This document shows positions 13,274 through 25,431 of a DNA stretch of 64,000 nucleotides, one piece after another; the first letter of the stretch is position 1; every line of letters starts with the position of its first letter. This stretch comes from Paraescarpia echinospica (taxonomy: Eukaryota; Annelida; Polychaeta; Sabellida; Siboglinidae), in the NCBI GenBank assembly GCA_020002185.1, contig CM034539.1, positions 2,185,758-2,249,757 on the forward strand. Direction: 5' to 3'. Under the pieces are notes generated by a model. That model was not told where the DNA came from. It ran no database searches and worked only from the letters and a program-made list of their open reading frames with translations. The position numbers and the translations under genes were made by a program.

Positions 13274-14441
13274 TTGGCGTCTATGCCATGTTTTAGCATA
13301 TGGGCATATGGGCAAATGGACTATGATGACCCGTCAGCAAAGGACCATGAACGAATCCGGCGTGCAGATGAAGGGGCTGTTGACTACAACATCACAATAT
13401 CCAGCAAGCTCCCATGCCGCGATGCCATCACGAAGAGCAAGGCAAATAAAAATGCCCTCATCAGGGTTCTCTACATTCAATTTGGGCAACGATGTGACGA
13501 TGGTTGGAAGAGAGGAGGGCGTGTGCAGCCATGATGAAACATATATTACGATTATCATTAGTTATCATCTAGCGGCTGTAATGGATGGTAAGACAACTGC
13601 ACGAGTGATCAGCGATGACACTGACGTATTTGTTCTGCTTATCTCCTGGGTGTGGAGTACGCAGCTGACAGCCCGTGTGCAGCTAGATCGACGGAGTGGG
13701 GCTGTCCTCTACACCAATGAAAGTTCTGTACTCCTTCGTCCGAAATCCCTCCAACTGCTTGGTATGCATGCGCTGTCAGGCTGCGATACTGTGTCCTATC
13801 CATTTGCTCATGGCAAAGCAATGGCGCTAAAGGTATCGAAGTCTGTTGACCACTCTAGCCTCTACACTGTCTTCACTGAGTAGGGTGCTACTCTCGAACA
13901 GTTGATGGAGACTGGACAGAAATACATCTGCTCGCTCTATGGTGTTGTTGAAGGCACAAGCATGGCCTCTGCTATGTATGTGCTCTACTCCAAAAAGACC
14001 AGAGGGAAAGCTGTATGTATCAAGACTCTTCCTCCGACAGACGCTAATCTGGCTTACCACATCCTGCGAGCTCACTACCAAGTCACGTTCAGGAAATCAG
14101 TACATCAGCAGACTCTGTCCGTGGTTTATATCGCTGATTATGGATGGGAGTTTGTCACTGGTGCAGGGGGTGTGCCAACTCCATGCATCGCAAGAGGACC
14201 AGCATCCCCCACCCTTATGGACTTCATCAACTGTCAGTGTAAAGCTCTAGGGAAAACTTGCAGCTGTCATTCTCTAGGATTGTTCTGCACACCGTACTGC
14301 TTCTGTGTTGGTGAAGCCATGTGCCTCAACCCGTTCACCAAACATGATGAGCGTGAGAATGACGCTAGATATGATAATGAGGAAGAAGGTGACAGTACAG
14401 AGGAAATAGAAGAGGAGGATGAGAGAGAATGGCGAGACTAA
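13274..14441 (+). pseudogene. Broken FEN/PIN-like nuclease-family gene with CXC-like tail
   Basis: Two plus-strand frames complement each other. The first (from 13274) gives a Lys/Arg-rich region with SSKLPCRDAITKSKANKNAL. The second carries CSHDETYITIII, VISDDTDVFVLLIS and LLGMHALSGCDTVSYPFAHG. Acidic block, then DDTDV, then GCDTVS matches the layout of FEN/XPG-type PIN nucleases (acidic helix, D-x-D, and GCD before a helical clamp), so a nuclease fold is inferred. The tail has a cysteine-rich run, CQCKALGKTCSCHSLGLFC, then a Glu-rich end. Breaks: a frameshift near 13480 and an in-frame TAG at 13881-13883, with good coding continuing to the TAA at 14441. Such genes are often multicopy in invertebrates, which suggests a mobile or recently expanded family; that part is inference. 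Confidence 0.55.
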
Positions 14442-14738
14442 ACTTTTCTATGAGAATGTAATGTGAATGGCGTCCCTTTCATATGCTGTTGGTTTTGAAT
14501 TGATTAATGATATACATTTTGTTAATGTCCAAATGAAACCTGTCATTACAACAAATGTTCTCAAATTGTGTTTCATTGTGTTTCAGCAAATTTATAATTG
14601 AGTACTTCTTACTTTGAACTTTGAATGTTGTACTTTTAGATTTAACAAGATTTAACAAGATTGCCATCCAGAAAATTACTCTGGATGGCAGGTGGACAAG
14701 GAAGCCTTTTGGCTTATCGAGAGTCCAATACTTTTTAT

Positions 14739-16798
14739 CTACATGTATCCCGCCTTTTTTAGGTGTGTGTCGATTTTATTTTTAAACATATTCACGCTAC
14801 TAGCACCAACACAATCAGGAGATAATCTGTTCCATTCATTTACAATCCTTTGTGAGAATGAGAACTTTCTTATATCTAATCTACACTGCTCCTTTACTAA
14901 TGTAGCTTCATGTCCTCTGGTCCTTCTATCTTTCTTAACTGAGAAAAAAATGTTTCTATCAATATTTTCATAACCATTCAATATTTTAAACACTTCTATG
15001 TGATCTCCTCTCAATCTCCTGGTCTCTAGTGTTGTTAAACCACATTCTTTTAGGCGTTTTTCATAACTAAGATCCCTCAGTTTTGGTATCATTTAGTCGC
15101 TCTCCTCTGTACTCTTTCTAGCATATCTATGTCCTTCTTGCGGTATGGCCTCCACGCTTGTATACAATATTCTAAATGAGGCCTAACTATTGTTTTGTAC
15201 AGCGGTATTATTAGCTCTTTTTCCTTATACGTTATGTTTCGCCTAATTAATCCAAGGATTTGATTTCCCTTTGAAGCTGCAATTCCGCACTGCTCTGAAA
15301 CCTTCATATCAGCACCAATGGTTAACCCTAAGTCCTTTTCTTTTACAGTAGTACTTAGTACAGTACCCCCCATTGTATATTCTACCTCTTCGTTCCCATG
15401 TCCTGTGTGGAGGCATTTACATTTCCCAAAATTGAACAGCATTTGCCACTTTTCAGACCATTTGATCAACCTATCAAGATCATCTTGTAAATGCTGTCTG
15501 TCTCCATCACTTTTAATCCTTCTAAACACTTTTGTATCATTCGCAAATTTTAACACCTTGCTTGTTATATCATCGTCCAAATCGTTGATATATATTAAGA
15601 ATAATATAGGTCCTAGTACTGATCCCTGTGGTACCCCACTCAATACCGATTTCCAGTTTGAAGCCTCCCATCAACTACTACACGTTGTCTTCTGTCATTC
15701 AGCCATTTTTCTATCCAGTTTATTATACCATTTCCTATGCCATGGGCCTTTAGCTTAAGGAGTAATCTTTGATGTGGTACTTTGTCGAAAGTTTTTTAAA
15801 ATCTAAATAGATGATATCTACTGGTGATCCCTCATCTACCCACCTAGTGATGTCTTCCAAAAAACATAACATATTTGTTAAGCATGACCTCGCTTTTAAA
15901 AACCCATGTTGAGATGGGTTTATCAAGTTATGTTTAACAAGAAAATCCACCATGTGATCTTTAATTAGTCTTTCTAATAATTTACAAATCACCGATGTTA
16001 AACTAACTGGTCTATAATTATTTGACTTGTTTCTTAAACCTTTTTAAATAACGGTATAATGTTTGCTTCTTTCCATTCTAAAGGAACCACTCCCTCTTCT
16101 AATGACAAATTGAAAACTGTTGCAAGCGGTACGCTAATTTGTTCTACAATTTCCAATAGTAGTTTGGGCGGAATCCCGTCCACTCCAGGTGATTTATTAT
16201 CCTTCATAGCCCTTATTTTCTTAGCTACCATTTCCGAGGTTACAACTAACTGTCATAAATAGTCTGAATCTGCCCCCTTGAACTTAGCCTCTGGTACTGG
16301 CAGTGAACTAATATCTTCCCTGGTAAACACTGAACTAAAATACTCATTCAGGTCTTCTGCCATTAAGAATCCCTCTGATATTGTATTTCCAGCACTATCT
16401 TCTAGAGGACCGACCTTGTCCTGAACTTTCTGTTTGCTTCGAATATACGCATAAAAACTCTTACTGTCATGTTTTATATTACTAGCTAATTTTTTTTCAT
16501 AGCTTCTCTTTGAATTTCTAATTTCAGCTGTAGCTTGATTAAGTGCTTCTTTATAAATGTTGTAGTCTTCATCATTTCCAGTACATCTATATGACTTCCA
16601 CATCATTTGTTTATACTTAATTTTTCTAATGGCTTCTTTCGATAAGTGTTTCTTTTTAGACCGTTTCCCTTGTTTTTTGAAAGGTACAAATTTATCGACT
16701 ATGCACTTAATTTCACTATTTAAGATATTCCAGAATTCGGTTGCTGTCTTATTCTTCAGTGTGTTATTCCAGTCTATCTTTGCTAAATATTTCCTCAT
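14739..16798 (-). pseudogene. CR1-like reverse transcriptase, C-terminal part of ORF2
   Basis: Five minus-strand frames in series cover the RT: a linker (16798-16253), KIRAMKDNKSPGVDGIPPKL (16231-16034), QHGFLKARSCLTNMLCFLED and IIYLDFKKLSTKYH (15992-15750), SGVPQGSVLGPILFLIYIND and LKFANDTKVF (15643-15089), then the C-terminal helical tail ending NMFKNKIDTHLKKAGYM (15092-14739). In the family the catalytic motif is (Y/F)ADD; here it reads FANDT, so one catalytic Asp has become Asn. The A-motif is also frameshifted just after LDFKK. The enzyme would copy the element's RNA at a nicked target; this copy cannot. Confidence 0.85.
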
Positions 16799-17448
16799 GT
16801 CCTTATACCTTCCTTTGTGGAAATTTCTCCTATACTGCTTTTACTATTCCTTTCTGATTTTACTTTGATGGTAAAATGTATCTGGTTGTGATCACTACTC
16901 CCCAGTGGCTCACATATCTTGACATTGTCAACCAATTCTTTCTGTGAGGACAAAACTAAGTCTAACACATTCTCTCCCCTGGTTGGTTCTAGCACATGTT
17001 GAGAAAGGAAACTATCTTGTACTAAAACTAAAAACTTGTGGTCCTCACTCCCCATACTCTGTAGAGATTTCCATTGTATATGCCCATGGTTAAAGTCCCC
17101 CATAATAATACAGTTCCGTTTGCTTACTTCCCTTATAGCGTTTTGTATTTTTTCATTCTCTTCTATGCTTATGTTTGGACTTCGATAAACTAACCCAACT
17201 GTTAACGTTGAGTTTCCTGTAACTATGTTAGACCAAACAGCTTCTTCGCAATCTGCTTCTCTTTCTAATTTTATTTCATAAGCCTGAATAGATTCTTTAA
17301 TATATAAAATAACTCCACCTCCCTTTCTTCCTATTCTATCTTTCCTAAACATTACATATCCTGTTAGTCCCAATTCGGCATCTGATATATCAGTGGTGGC
17401 CCACGATTCGGTTATACCTATTATGTGAGGGTCAATATCCTCTACCAT
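16795..17448 (-). pseudogene. CR1-like AP-endonuclease domain
   Basis: The minus-strand frame contains IIGITESWATTDISDAELGL, RKGGGVILYIKE, VGLVYRSPN, CIIMGDFNHGHIQW and LGSSDHNQIHF. These are the ordered motifs of the APE-type endonuclease of CR1/L2/jockey elements: the metal-binding TESW Glu, RGGG loop, YRPP-like block, GDFN and the SDH catalytic dyad. The catalytic Asp, Asn and His are still present, so this domain is the best preserved part of the element. Its N-terminal LNARS block should lie just upstream in another frame. Confidence 0.85.
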
Positions 17449-17567
17449 AATGTTTAGTTCACTTCTTTTGTTTACTATGCTCCTTGCATTTAAACAAATG
17501 CATTTATATCCTGATTCAGAACAGTTTTCCAGGCTGTTCTTTGCCGATTTATTTCTGCTGTCTTTAT

Positions 17568-18828
17568 CTATGCCTCCAGTTTCAGGCTTCTCTGTGAATC
17601 CCCCCTGCGAATCCAGTTTAAATAGATGCAGCCTGTCCCACTGTCAACAGATTGCAGCAAGTTCTCTGAGAAAACTGCTGCCCCCTTTCCACTTAGATGT
17701 AGGCCATCTCTCATGTACATATCTTCCCTCCCAACAAAGTATCCCCATAAATCTACGAATCCCACCCCCTCTTCTTTACACATCTGCTCAACTAGTGCGT
17801 TGATCGCCATCCTCTTGCAGTTTCTATATGTCGGCCCCTTCCTCCCATTACTGGCAAAATTCCTGAGAGGATAATCTGTTCTACTCTTGTCTTCTTTAAC
17901 TTCTTCACTAACTGTCTGTACTTCTGAACTATCCCAGTTGTTCCCTCCCTCTCTGCGTTATTTGTCCCTACATGTACTAGTATAGACCCTCCCTTGCTAT
18001 GCCCCAGTACCTTCTCTACCCTTTCAGTTACATGTTCTATCCTAGCCCCCGGTAGACAAACAACGACGTCCTCCCCTCGCTTAGAGTCTTATCTGTCTTT
18101 CTCATAATCGAATCGCCCATAAACCCCCTCTCTTTCCTCATTGCCCCCTCAATCACTGCCTCAGTGTAGCTCTTTCTACGGTTTGCATCTGTCTGGTTGT
18201 AATCTTGTTCCCCTGTCTTCTGCTCTCCCGTCACAATCTCGTCCGTTCCATTCTTTCCTGACGCTGTTTCTCTTGTCACCTTTCTTCCTGTCATCGTCCC
18301 TCCCGACTTCTCTTCTGTCACATGTACTCTCACTTCCTTTCCCGTCATCTTTCCTCCCATTGCATTTCCTTCTCTCCTCTCCCGTCTCTTTTTCCCTCCT
18401 ACCTCTTTCTCTACGGTCACTTTCTCTCCTGCCACCTTCACACCTGTCACATTTCCTGCCGTCGATCCTCCACTTTCTTCCCCTCCGATCACCTTCCCTC
18501 CTCCCAGTCTCCTTTCCTCGGTCTTGTTGCCACTACTCTGCTCCTTCAGTTTCACAGTATTCCCAACTTTATCCCTGTCGTCTCTCTCCATTCCATCTGT
18601 CTCCTTGCTGATTCTCATCTCCATCCCCTTCACAATATCTACCAACCTAGCTACCTCTTTCTCCAGACATTTCACCTTCCAACACCCCACGCACTGAAAG
18701 GTGAATCCCTCTTCCTTGGTTTCTGTCCATGACTTCGTACAGCCGGATAAGGCAAAATCTACCCAACTGTGGCAGCCGTCGCACACCAAGTGTCTCTTTG
18801 CCTTGACTTGCCGCTTGCAAGGCGCCAT
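17568..18828 (-). pseudogene. CR1-like ORF1: PHD-like finger and SGNH esterase
   Basis: The N-terminus (from 18828) has a Cys/His cluster, CDGCHSWVDFALSGC then CVGCWKVKC, resembling the PHD-type finger in CR1/L2 ORF1 proteins. A Lys/Glu/Gly-rich low-complexity linker follows (about residues 75-215). The esterase then appears: GDSIMRKTD (block I Ser) at the end of one frame, LVHVGTNNAEREG (block III) near 17960, and MRDGLHLSGKG (block V D-x-x-H) in the frame 17810-17568. SGNH hydrolase ORF1s are known for CR1-type elements; a role in RNP or membrane handling is suspected but not settled. A frameshift separates block I from the rest. Confidence 0.75.
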
Positions 18829-18839
18829 ATCAGAATTTA

Positions 18840-20440
18840 TTTAATAATAATAATCTAATTAGCTATTTAAAATAGTTTTGTCAACTGTGTTTACACTATT
18901 CACTGTCTATATAGTCTTTAAGAAGACTGTTTTCTGTGCACAAATGTTACACTTTTCGTAAGATTGCGTACGCTAGACTGCCTTGTTTATTTAGGTTATA
19001 CAGCGCTTTAGCGAATAAGAGAGACACTAGCTACATAAACTTAGTTCGCCCGATTATCGCAAATGCTTAATTTTAACAACAAAGCTACCTTATCAAAATG
19101 TCTAGCAGGTACTGACTTACACAGATATTATATTATGTAGGTAGTTTATGGTTGTTACTTTATCACCTATATATTCTACCACATAACGAGGTATGTTAAA
19201 TCTTGTTTACAAACTTATCGTAGCCGTAAGCTAACGTACCCTATTATCACTCACTAGACTAAAGTGTCCTAAAATACTTTATCTAACTAACTTTAAGCAC
19301 AACTGCTACTCAATATATGTTTACTGCTTCTTTATGAATAATATTAAGGCAAGAATAATACTTATCAATCAGTAATTCCACTTGCTTATGAACGTTGTTC
19401 CATTGAATTCCTGATCAGGCAAAACATCGCTCGACATAAAATGTAACTCCGCAGGTCGTTTGAAAGGAATACGACCGACAAGCAGCGCTGAATTCAAAAA
19501 GGTTGGCCGCTTTTTGGACGAGCATCATCGCCCTGACCAATATGTTAGCCACAAATAAACGTTGGCCGCTGTTTGTTTGGACCAATCGCTCCATACTTCT
19601 TCATTATAGTTTTATGGAAGAGTTACGTCATATAAAAATTTTAAGAAGTAGATGTTGAAGTTTACACTTCTGAAGTGTGACATATTTAGAAAATATAATT
19701 GAATGTTCCCAACATACAGAATGTCATATTATGTAATAATAAAAGTCGTCAGGTTGCAACATGTCTAATACAACAAATATTTAGGATACTTTTGATATGT
19801 CTGAGCTGTGACAATTGAAAGTGTGACAGTTGCAAATACAAATTTTCTAACTAAATTTAACCTGAATAACTTAACCTCATTTCAACAAAATAATCTCCAT
19901 CAGGTACTACGTGATATACATTTAAAGTATTTTGATTTTGACGTTGGACATTATAGCTGACAATTCAAAGTATGATAATTTCAAACTGTGGTGTCCTAAC
20001 TATTATTCAGAGTGGCAAACGTACCTATAATAATATAATTCACAATGTTAATTATTAGGAGATACTACGTCATGTAACATTAAAAAAAAATTAAGTTTAC
20101 AGTGTAAACATTACAAACATCGTAACACAGGCGTGTCACACGCGGTATTTCACATGGGTGAATTTGATGTGCGTTGTAACGAGGAGGTATTGTTTTTAAA
20201 AGTAACACGAGCGTTCTATTTATAAAAAAAACTGCATCACGGCTTTGATTTTATGGCATTAATTAGCACTAGAAAAATGCAGATTATTTTAAGTACTCAA
20301 GTGAACAGAAGACGGTTCATCGAAGTACTTGTACCGACGTTTGTTATGACGTAAATGTTTTCCTAACACAATTTACGTAAAATATCCCAAAATGATCAAC
20401 AGTGCTACGAACTGGGAGGGTCTGCAAACGACCAGACTTA
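18840..20440. other. No gene seen
   Basis: AT-rich, stop-dense on both strands, with no repeat array or domain I can support. Confidence 0.5.
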
Positions 20441-20448
20441 CACTCTGT

Positions 20449-20567
20449 ATTGCGCCAAACACGCAATAGGGAATCAAGCACGCCATTTTCTGGTCCAACA
20501 ATCAAAACTTGTCATTATTGGACAATCGAGTCGCGTGCTTGAATCCCTGCTGCGTGCTTGGCGTAAT
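20449..20567. repeat. Imperfect inverted repeat (MITE-like hairpin)
   Basis: A 34-bp left arm beginning ATTGCGCCAAACACGCAAT (20449-20482) is matched in reverse complement by the right arm ending GCTGCGTGCTTGGCGTAAT (20534-20567), with a handful of mismatches. Inside, GTCCAACAAT and ATTATTGGAC extend the pairing, leaving a short loop. The fold would be a long hairpin, as in a miniature inverted-repeat element. I did not find a second copy here or clear target-site duplications. Confidence 0.6.
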
Positions 20568-20919
20568 AGGAAGTCAAAGTGAGTAGTGTGGTAAGAGGCT
20601 GACAACAAAATTGTGTAAAGTGATGTCATATCTCCTATCTTTTAACCAAGGCGATTCCATATTTTTGCGGATTGTATGACGTTTAGACGATTCGTTTGTT
20701 GCCCGGTTGTACCCTATGCTCTTAGTGTGTTGTGAGATAGTACGGTGTGTGTGTTGGATAGGGTAATTTTTCCGAGTTGCTGTGTAATGGATGTGTTTTT
20801 TTTTTCGTAAAGCTTCTTCCGTCAGATGATCCAATCAGTGAGTGTGTTGTGAATATGAGGTAATGACCGTGTGAGAATGTGTTGATTGGTTGTGTGGACT
20901 CCCGCCGTTTTGTGTCTGA

Positions 20920-20939
20920 GAGAGAGAGAGAGAGAGAGG

Positions 20940-20987
<48 letters not shown>

Positions 20988-20994
20988 GACACAC

Positions 20995-21029
<35 letters not shown>

Positions 21030-21080
21030 GACAGAGACAGAGACAGAGACAGACAGAGAGAGAGAGGGGGGGGGGGGGGT
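20920..21080. repeat. (AG)n / (ACAG)n low-complexity tract with G run
   Basis: AG dinucleotide tract, then ACAG and AGACAG variants, ending in a G run at about 21065-21080. Reading frames over it (RERE or SLSL repeats) are artefacts. Confidence 0.97.
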
Positions 21081-21824
21081 TTGCATCGTAGGCTTAGGAT
21101 GCGGTGTATAGTAAGGCGTGCTGAATCAGAGGTTTTAGGAATTCGCCGAACTGGCATCTATTCGACGTGGTGTGAGCGGGAGATGGTCTACGCATAGCCA
21201 CATGTTATAGCGGAGTGGAATTTGTTTTCCCGCTGAGTAGAACAGTCGATCGACGCGTTGTTTTTTAGGTTAAGCGACGGTCGTCGTTGTTTTTGCTTGG
21301 GCGGTGCCTTTTAACTAGTAGATCTGACATATGCTATAATTGCGAATTGGCAATGGTATTCTTATTTTTGTGTGGCCTTGTGTGATGGTTTACGGTCTGG
21401 GCGAGACTGTGGTGTGATTTTATGGCGATAAATCGATCGGTGAGTTTAACCAGACGAGATATGTGGAATTTTGTTTAGGTAAGTGGGTTGTTGTGGCGTT
21501 ATTGAGAAGTGCCTAGAAGAAGAGCTTTAATACTTTACATGTATTAAGAACAATTAGTTGTTGTATTTTGTACCTATTATCGTGTAGTTAATAAAACGTT
21601 GAAACTCTATTCCTGTTTATTGATTTTTAGCTTACTATGCCGTCCTTGATCACAAAATGTATATATTATAGACGCCTCAAGATAATTTTAGTTACCCCCC
21701 CCCCCGTTTACAAGCACTACCTATTTAGTAACTGGAAAGTTATAACACAAAAACTATTCTTGAAAAATATTCAAGAATAGTCGCCATTTGAAAATAATCT
21801 AAGTTACGACTAGACCATTGTGTG

Positions 21825-22170
21825 GACGTGTTTGGAAAACATACCGCTAAGCCAATCCCGAAGCTTCTCATATTACGCGAAATGTGGCGTCGAGTTTTTG
21901 CCCATACTCTTTAGCTAGCCGAGTCTGGACGTGTTTGTAAAACATACCGCTAAATCAATCCAACTATCCGACATATATATTATATTCCTGTCGTAACTTA
22001 GGATATTTTTCAATGTCAGGTCTTACAATTTTTCAAGACATTTTTCTGCACGACGGTATTGTGCAATCGTCGGTGCAAAAACAAGTCCAGACATGTCTGG
22101 GAAAACCTCGACGCCACCTCTTGGGTAGTAGGATTGATTTAGTGGTATGTTTTCCAAACACGTCTAGACA
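21825..22170. repeat. Inverted repeat pair, possible MITE
   Basis: The left arm holds block B (GGACGTGTTTGGAAAACATA, 21830s) followed by block A (GTGGCGTCGAGTTTTTGCCC, about 21884-21903). The right arm, read as reverse complement, has the same blocks in the same order (22168 back to about 22105). A further copy of B lies at 21926-21962 and a further A-like piece at 22193-22215. The layout is a roughly 345-bp imperfect palindrome with internal duplication. There is no coding capacity. Confidence 0.55.
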
Positions 22171-22435
22171 ATACTAGCGAAGGAATTTTGACAAAACTCG
22201 ATGCCAACTAGCTTTCATCATTGGCAGGACGTAGACATTTTTCATAGTTGCCAGAACTTAGAAATGTTTCGTAGTTGCAATGACTTAGACATTTTTATAA
22301 CTTGTCTATGCTGTACATCTTTCGATTTTTCCTACTCGTTTTCGCATGAAAAGTCTGAAAAATTCGGCATTCCTGTATAGTCGCATATTCGGGACTTAAA
22401 TGTTCACGAGTTCAGTGTGAGGGACCCCCTACTCT

Positions 22436-23519
22436 ACAACGGTCTAACTCCACCTGTTGCTAGAGGGGGAGCCATTGCCGGTTGAGGTGGCTGTGGAGTG
22501 GGTCCCGTTGCCGGTTGTGNNNNNNNNNNNNNNNNNNNNNNNNNNNNNNNNNNNNNNNNNNNNNNNNNNNNNNNNNNNNNNNNNNNNNNNNNNNNNNNNN
22601 NNNNNNNNNNNNNNNNNNNNNNNNNNNNNNNNNNNNNNNNNNNNNNNNNNNNNNNNNNNNNNNNNNNNNNNNNNNNNNNNNNNNNNNNNNNNNNNNNNNN
22701 NNNNNNNNNNNNNNNNNNNNNNNNNNNNNNNNNNNNNNNNNNNNNNNNNNNNNNNNNNNNNNNNNNNNNNNNNNNNNNNNNNNNNNNNNNNNNNNNNNNN
22801 NNNNNNNNNNNNNNNNNNNNNNNNNNNNNNNNNNNNNNNNNNNNNNNNNNNNNNNNNNNNNNNNNNNNNNNNNNNNNNNNNNNNNNNNNNNNNNNNNNNN
22901 NNNNNNNNNNNNNNNNNNNNNNNNNNNNNNNNNNNNNNNNNNNNNNNNNNNNNNNNNNNNNNNNNNNNNNNNNNNNNNNNNNNNNNNNNNNNNNNNNNNN
23001 NNNNNNNNNNNNNNNNNNNNNNNNNNNNNNNNNNNNNNNNNNNNNNNNNNNNNNNNNNNNNNNNNNNNNNNNNNNNNNNNNNNNNNNNNNNNNNNNNNNN
23101 NNNNNNNNNNNNNNNNNNNNNNNNNNNNNNNNNNNNNNNNNNNNNNNNNNNNNNNNNNNNNNNNNNNNNNNNNNNNNNNNNNNNNNNNNNNNNNNNNNNN
23201 NNNNNNNNNNNNNNNNNNNNNNNNNNNNNNNNNNNNNNNNNNNNNNNNNNNNNNNNNNNNNNNNNNNNNNNNNNNNNNNNNNNNNNNNNNNNNNNNNNNN
23301 NNNNNNNNNNNNNNNNNNNNNNNNNNNNNNNNNNNNNNNNNNNNNNNNNNNNNNNNNNNNNNNNNNNNNNNNNNNNNNNNNNNNNNNNNNNNNNNNNNNN
23401 NNNNNNNNNNNNNNNNNNNNNNNNNNNNNNNNNNNNNNNNNNNNNNNNNNNNNNNNNNNNNNNNNNNNNNNNNNNNNNNNNNNNNNNNNNNNNNNNNNNN
23501 NNNNNNNNNNNNNNNNNNN
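22436..23519. other. Short GTTGCCGGTTG repeat running into a 1000-base gap
   Basis: Positions 22520-23519 are exactly 1000 N, a scaffold gap of fixed size. The 70 bases before it contain two spaced copies of (G/A)TTGCCGGTTG with GTGG between them, so a GC-rich tandem repeat may have caused the break. Long frames that span the gap are meaningless. Confidence 0.9.
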
Positions 23520-24530
23520 AACTTTGTCACATGCTGTAGAATTCACATTCATGTGAAAATTGGTAGATCACACTTTGATCTCAGCTAAATAGCAACTCAG
23601 CAGCTGAGGATTGTGTCATATTGTATATTGATTATATACATTATGAATGGAGTTGGTGATTATGTACAACATGGATGTGGTGCAGTTTAAAATAATTACA
23701 AACTGGTTAAATTCTGAATAAAACATTGTTACACTGTAGCGCTGGTTAAAGGATATAAAAGTGCGAAGTGCCTAAACGTCCAGAGTGGCCAACTTCCCGT
23801 GAATGTGTCCAGGGTTGGTGTAAAGCAATTTCTGTCAACGTAGTGATTATGCAATCATTAGACAGTCTAATGATTGCTGGTTCTGGATGCATTGTAGAAC
23901 GGTGTAAATTACTCTACACTGTATGCAGTGTATTCAACAATGTAACCAACTTATAGAGCCAAAAATGACTCATAATTTAACGTAAATCCAAATTGTGTCT
24001 TGCCTACGCCTCCTATTGTATCCGATGATACGTGCGAACAAAACCTAAAATGGTTGGAAAATTGTAACCCACGTACTACATCCTGAAATATAATGGTTAA
24101 GATAGTTGTTTAACTACATTTAGGTAAAAATTGTAATTTTTCGGGAAAAAAATACACATATTTGGCAAAAAAAAACAAATCGACAAGCAAAAAATCAAAT
24201 TCCGTAATGCGTGGCCTACACAGAGAGACTCCCCTACGACCTGACAGGTCTCGGGATGAACTGAACTGAACATAGAGAAATATTGCACTAATTTGAAAAT
24301 GTGTAAGATCGTTAATATGTCTTACGGAGCCATACTACGGTTTATTATTAAGTTTATGTCAAATTTTACATAAAAACCGTTTTCTGACTTTAAAATCCAA
24401 AATAAAAAATTCCAACAACTCATACCATAATCAGTACGACATGCATAGAAAATAAATAAAATAGTTGGCTGCTTATAACAAAGAAACATTGCCAACGAAA
24501 CTCGTTCTTGGCCGCTCGTCCAAAGGGAAA
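23520..24530. other. No gene seen
   Basis: AT-rich sequence with short unconvincing frames only (23768-23956 plus, 24097-24288 minus). Confidence 0.45.
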
Positions 24531-24569
24531 TTGATTACGAAATAAGTAAATCAATTACACTTTTAATCG

Positions 24570-25372
24570 AGATTTGCGAAAAATATGCAGATGAATACAG
24601 TGTAAATTGTAATAGTTCTAAGAGCAGATATCTGATTTTTTTAGAGGTCATAGTTGTAAACCCAACAACAGAACTGTGGTTTTCAATGGCACCGTGTTGT
24701 ATAGTGTCTAGGATGCTGTACACCTGGGCCATCATACAACCGTTGTTAATAAGGATAGTTTAGTCGTCGATGCCACTGCTAAATTTGTGAGAGGGTTTAA
24801 TATGTTCATAACCGATTTGGGCCATATTAAGACGAATGTAAAGCGCAATTTATTTAAACAATACTGTTGCTCTTACTATGGAGCTCCACTGTGGGATCTC
24901 CAGAGTAAGACTGTTGGCACTATACGCATAGCATGGCGAAAAGCACTACGGAAGTTTTGGGGGCTAGCACCGCTTACACACGGTGATGTTATATCATCGT
25001 TATCGGATAGTTGACCATTATTGATCATCTTAAAGCAACGGATCACAACATTTGTTAATAAAGTCATCAACCACAATTCACCGATTGTAAGCAGTGTTGC
25101 CAAGATATCTATTGAAAATCCATAGTCAAATAGTAGCGCAAATTACCGTCACATCCTAAGTGAATGTAGCATAATTCATGATGTGTCTGCTTATGATGTC
25201 CGCCGTGTGTGGCAGGCTGGTGTATCAAACGAGGTAGTATATAATGTAAATGTTTTATACGAAATGTCACAAATCAAAAATGGTTTTAAGACATGCACCA
25301 TATTAAACGATGATGATATCAGCCGTATTATTAGCCGCCCTCCATGCACGACCTGTCACGACATTCCTTAGT
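24570..25372 (+). pseudogene. Non-LTR RT C-terminal fragment
   Basis: The plus strand carries, across frames, NSSKSRYLIF near 24610, then VLYSV and VHLGH before 24740, then NVKRNLFKQYCCSYYGAPLW (from 24838), RIAWRKALRKFWGLAPLTH and a tail ending ISRPPCTTCHDIP at 25371. The order (SKSK-LIF; HLGH; LF..YC.S.YG..LWD; AWRK..R..W.LP..TH) is the thumb and C-terminal region of a jockey/LOA-type element widespread in invertebrates. Stops at 25012 and near 25122 break it. Confidence 0.7.
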
Positions 25373-25431
25373 AGGTAATGTGGATCACGGAGATTAACTT
25401 TTCTGGCAAAAGAAAAATTTATTGATATTGA

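Larger units (their letters stand above)
14638..18829 (-). mobile_element. CR1-like non-LTR retrotransposon, decayed
   Basis: A roughly 4.2-kb element on the minus strand: ORF1 (PHD-like finger plus SGNH esterase, 18828 to about 17568), AP-endonuclease (17448-16795), RT and C-terminal region (16798-14739), then a short 3' UTR that ends in tandem copies of AATCTTGTTA (plus-strand 14638-14660), the kind of short 3' repeat typical of CR1/L2 elements. Several frameshifts and a damaged RT active site make it inactive. It lies between the FEN/PIN-like pseudogene and an AT-rich stretch. Confidence 0.85.

Noticed and set aside
18141..18732. Plus-strand Ser/Pro/Leu-rich ORFs
   Set aside because: Antisense shadows of the Lys/Glu-rich linker of the CR1-like ORF1.
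20879..21197. RERERE/SLSLSL-type proteins
   Set aside because: Products of the AG tract; no flanking coding sequence.
22434..23588. Five overlapping 350-370 codon frames
   Set aside because: They consist almost entirely of N from the scaffold gap.
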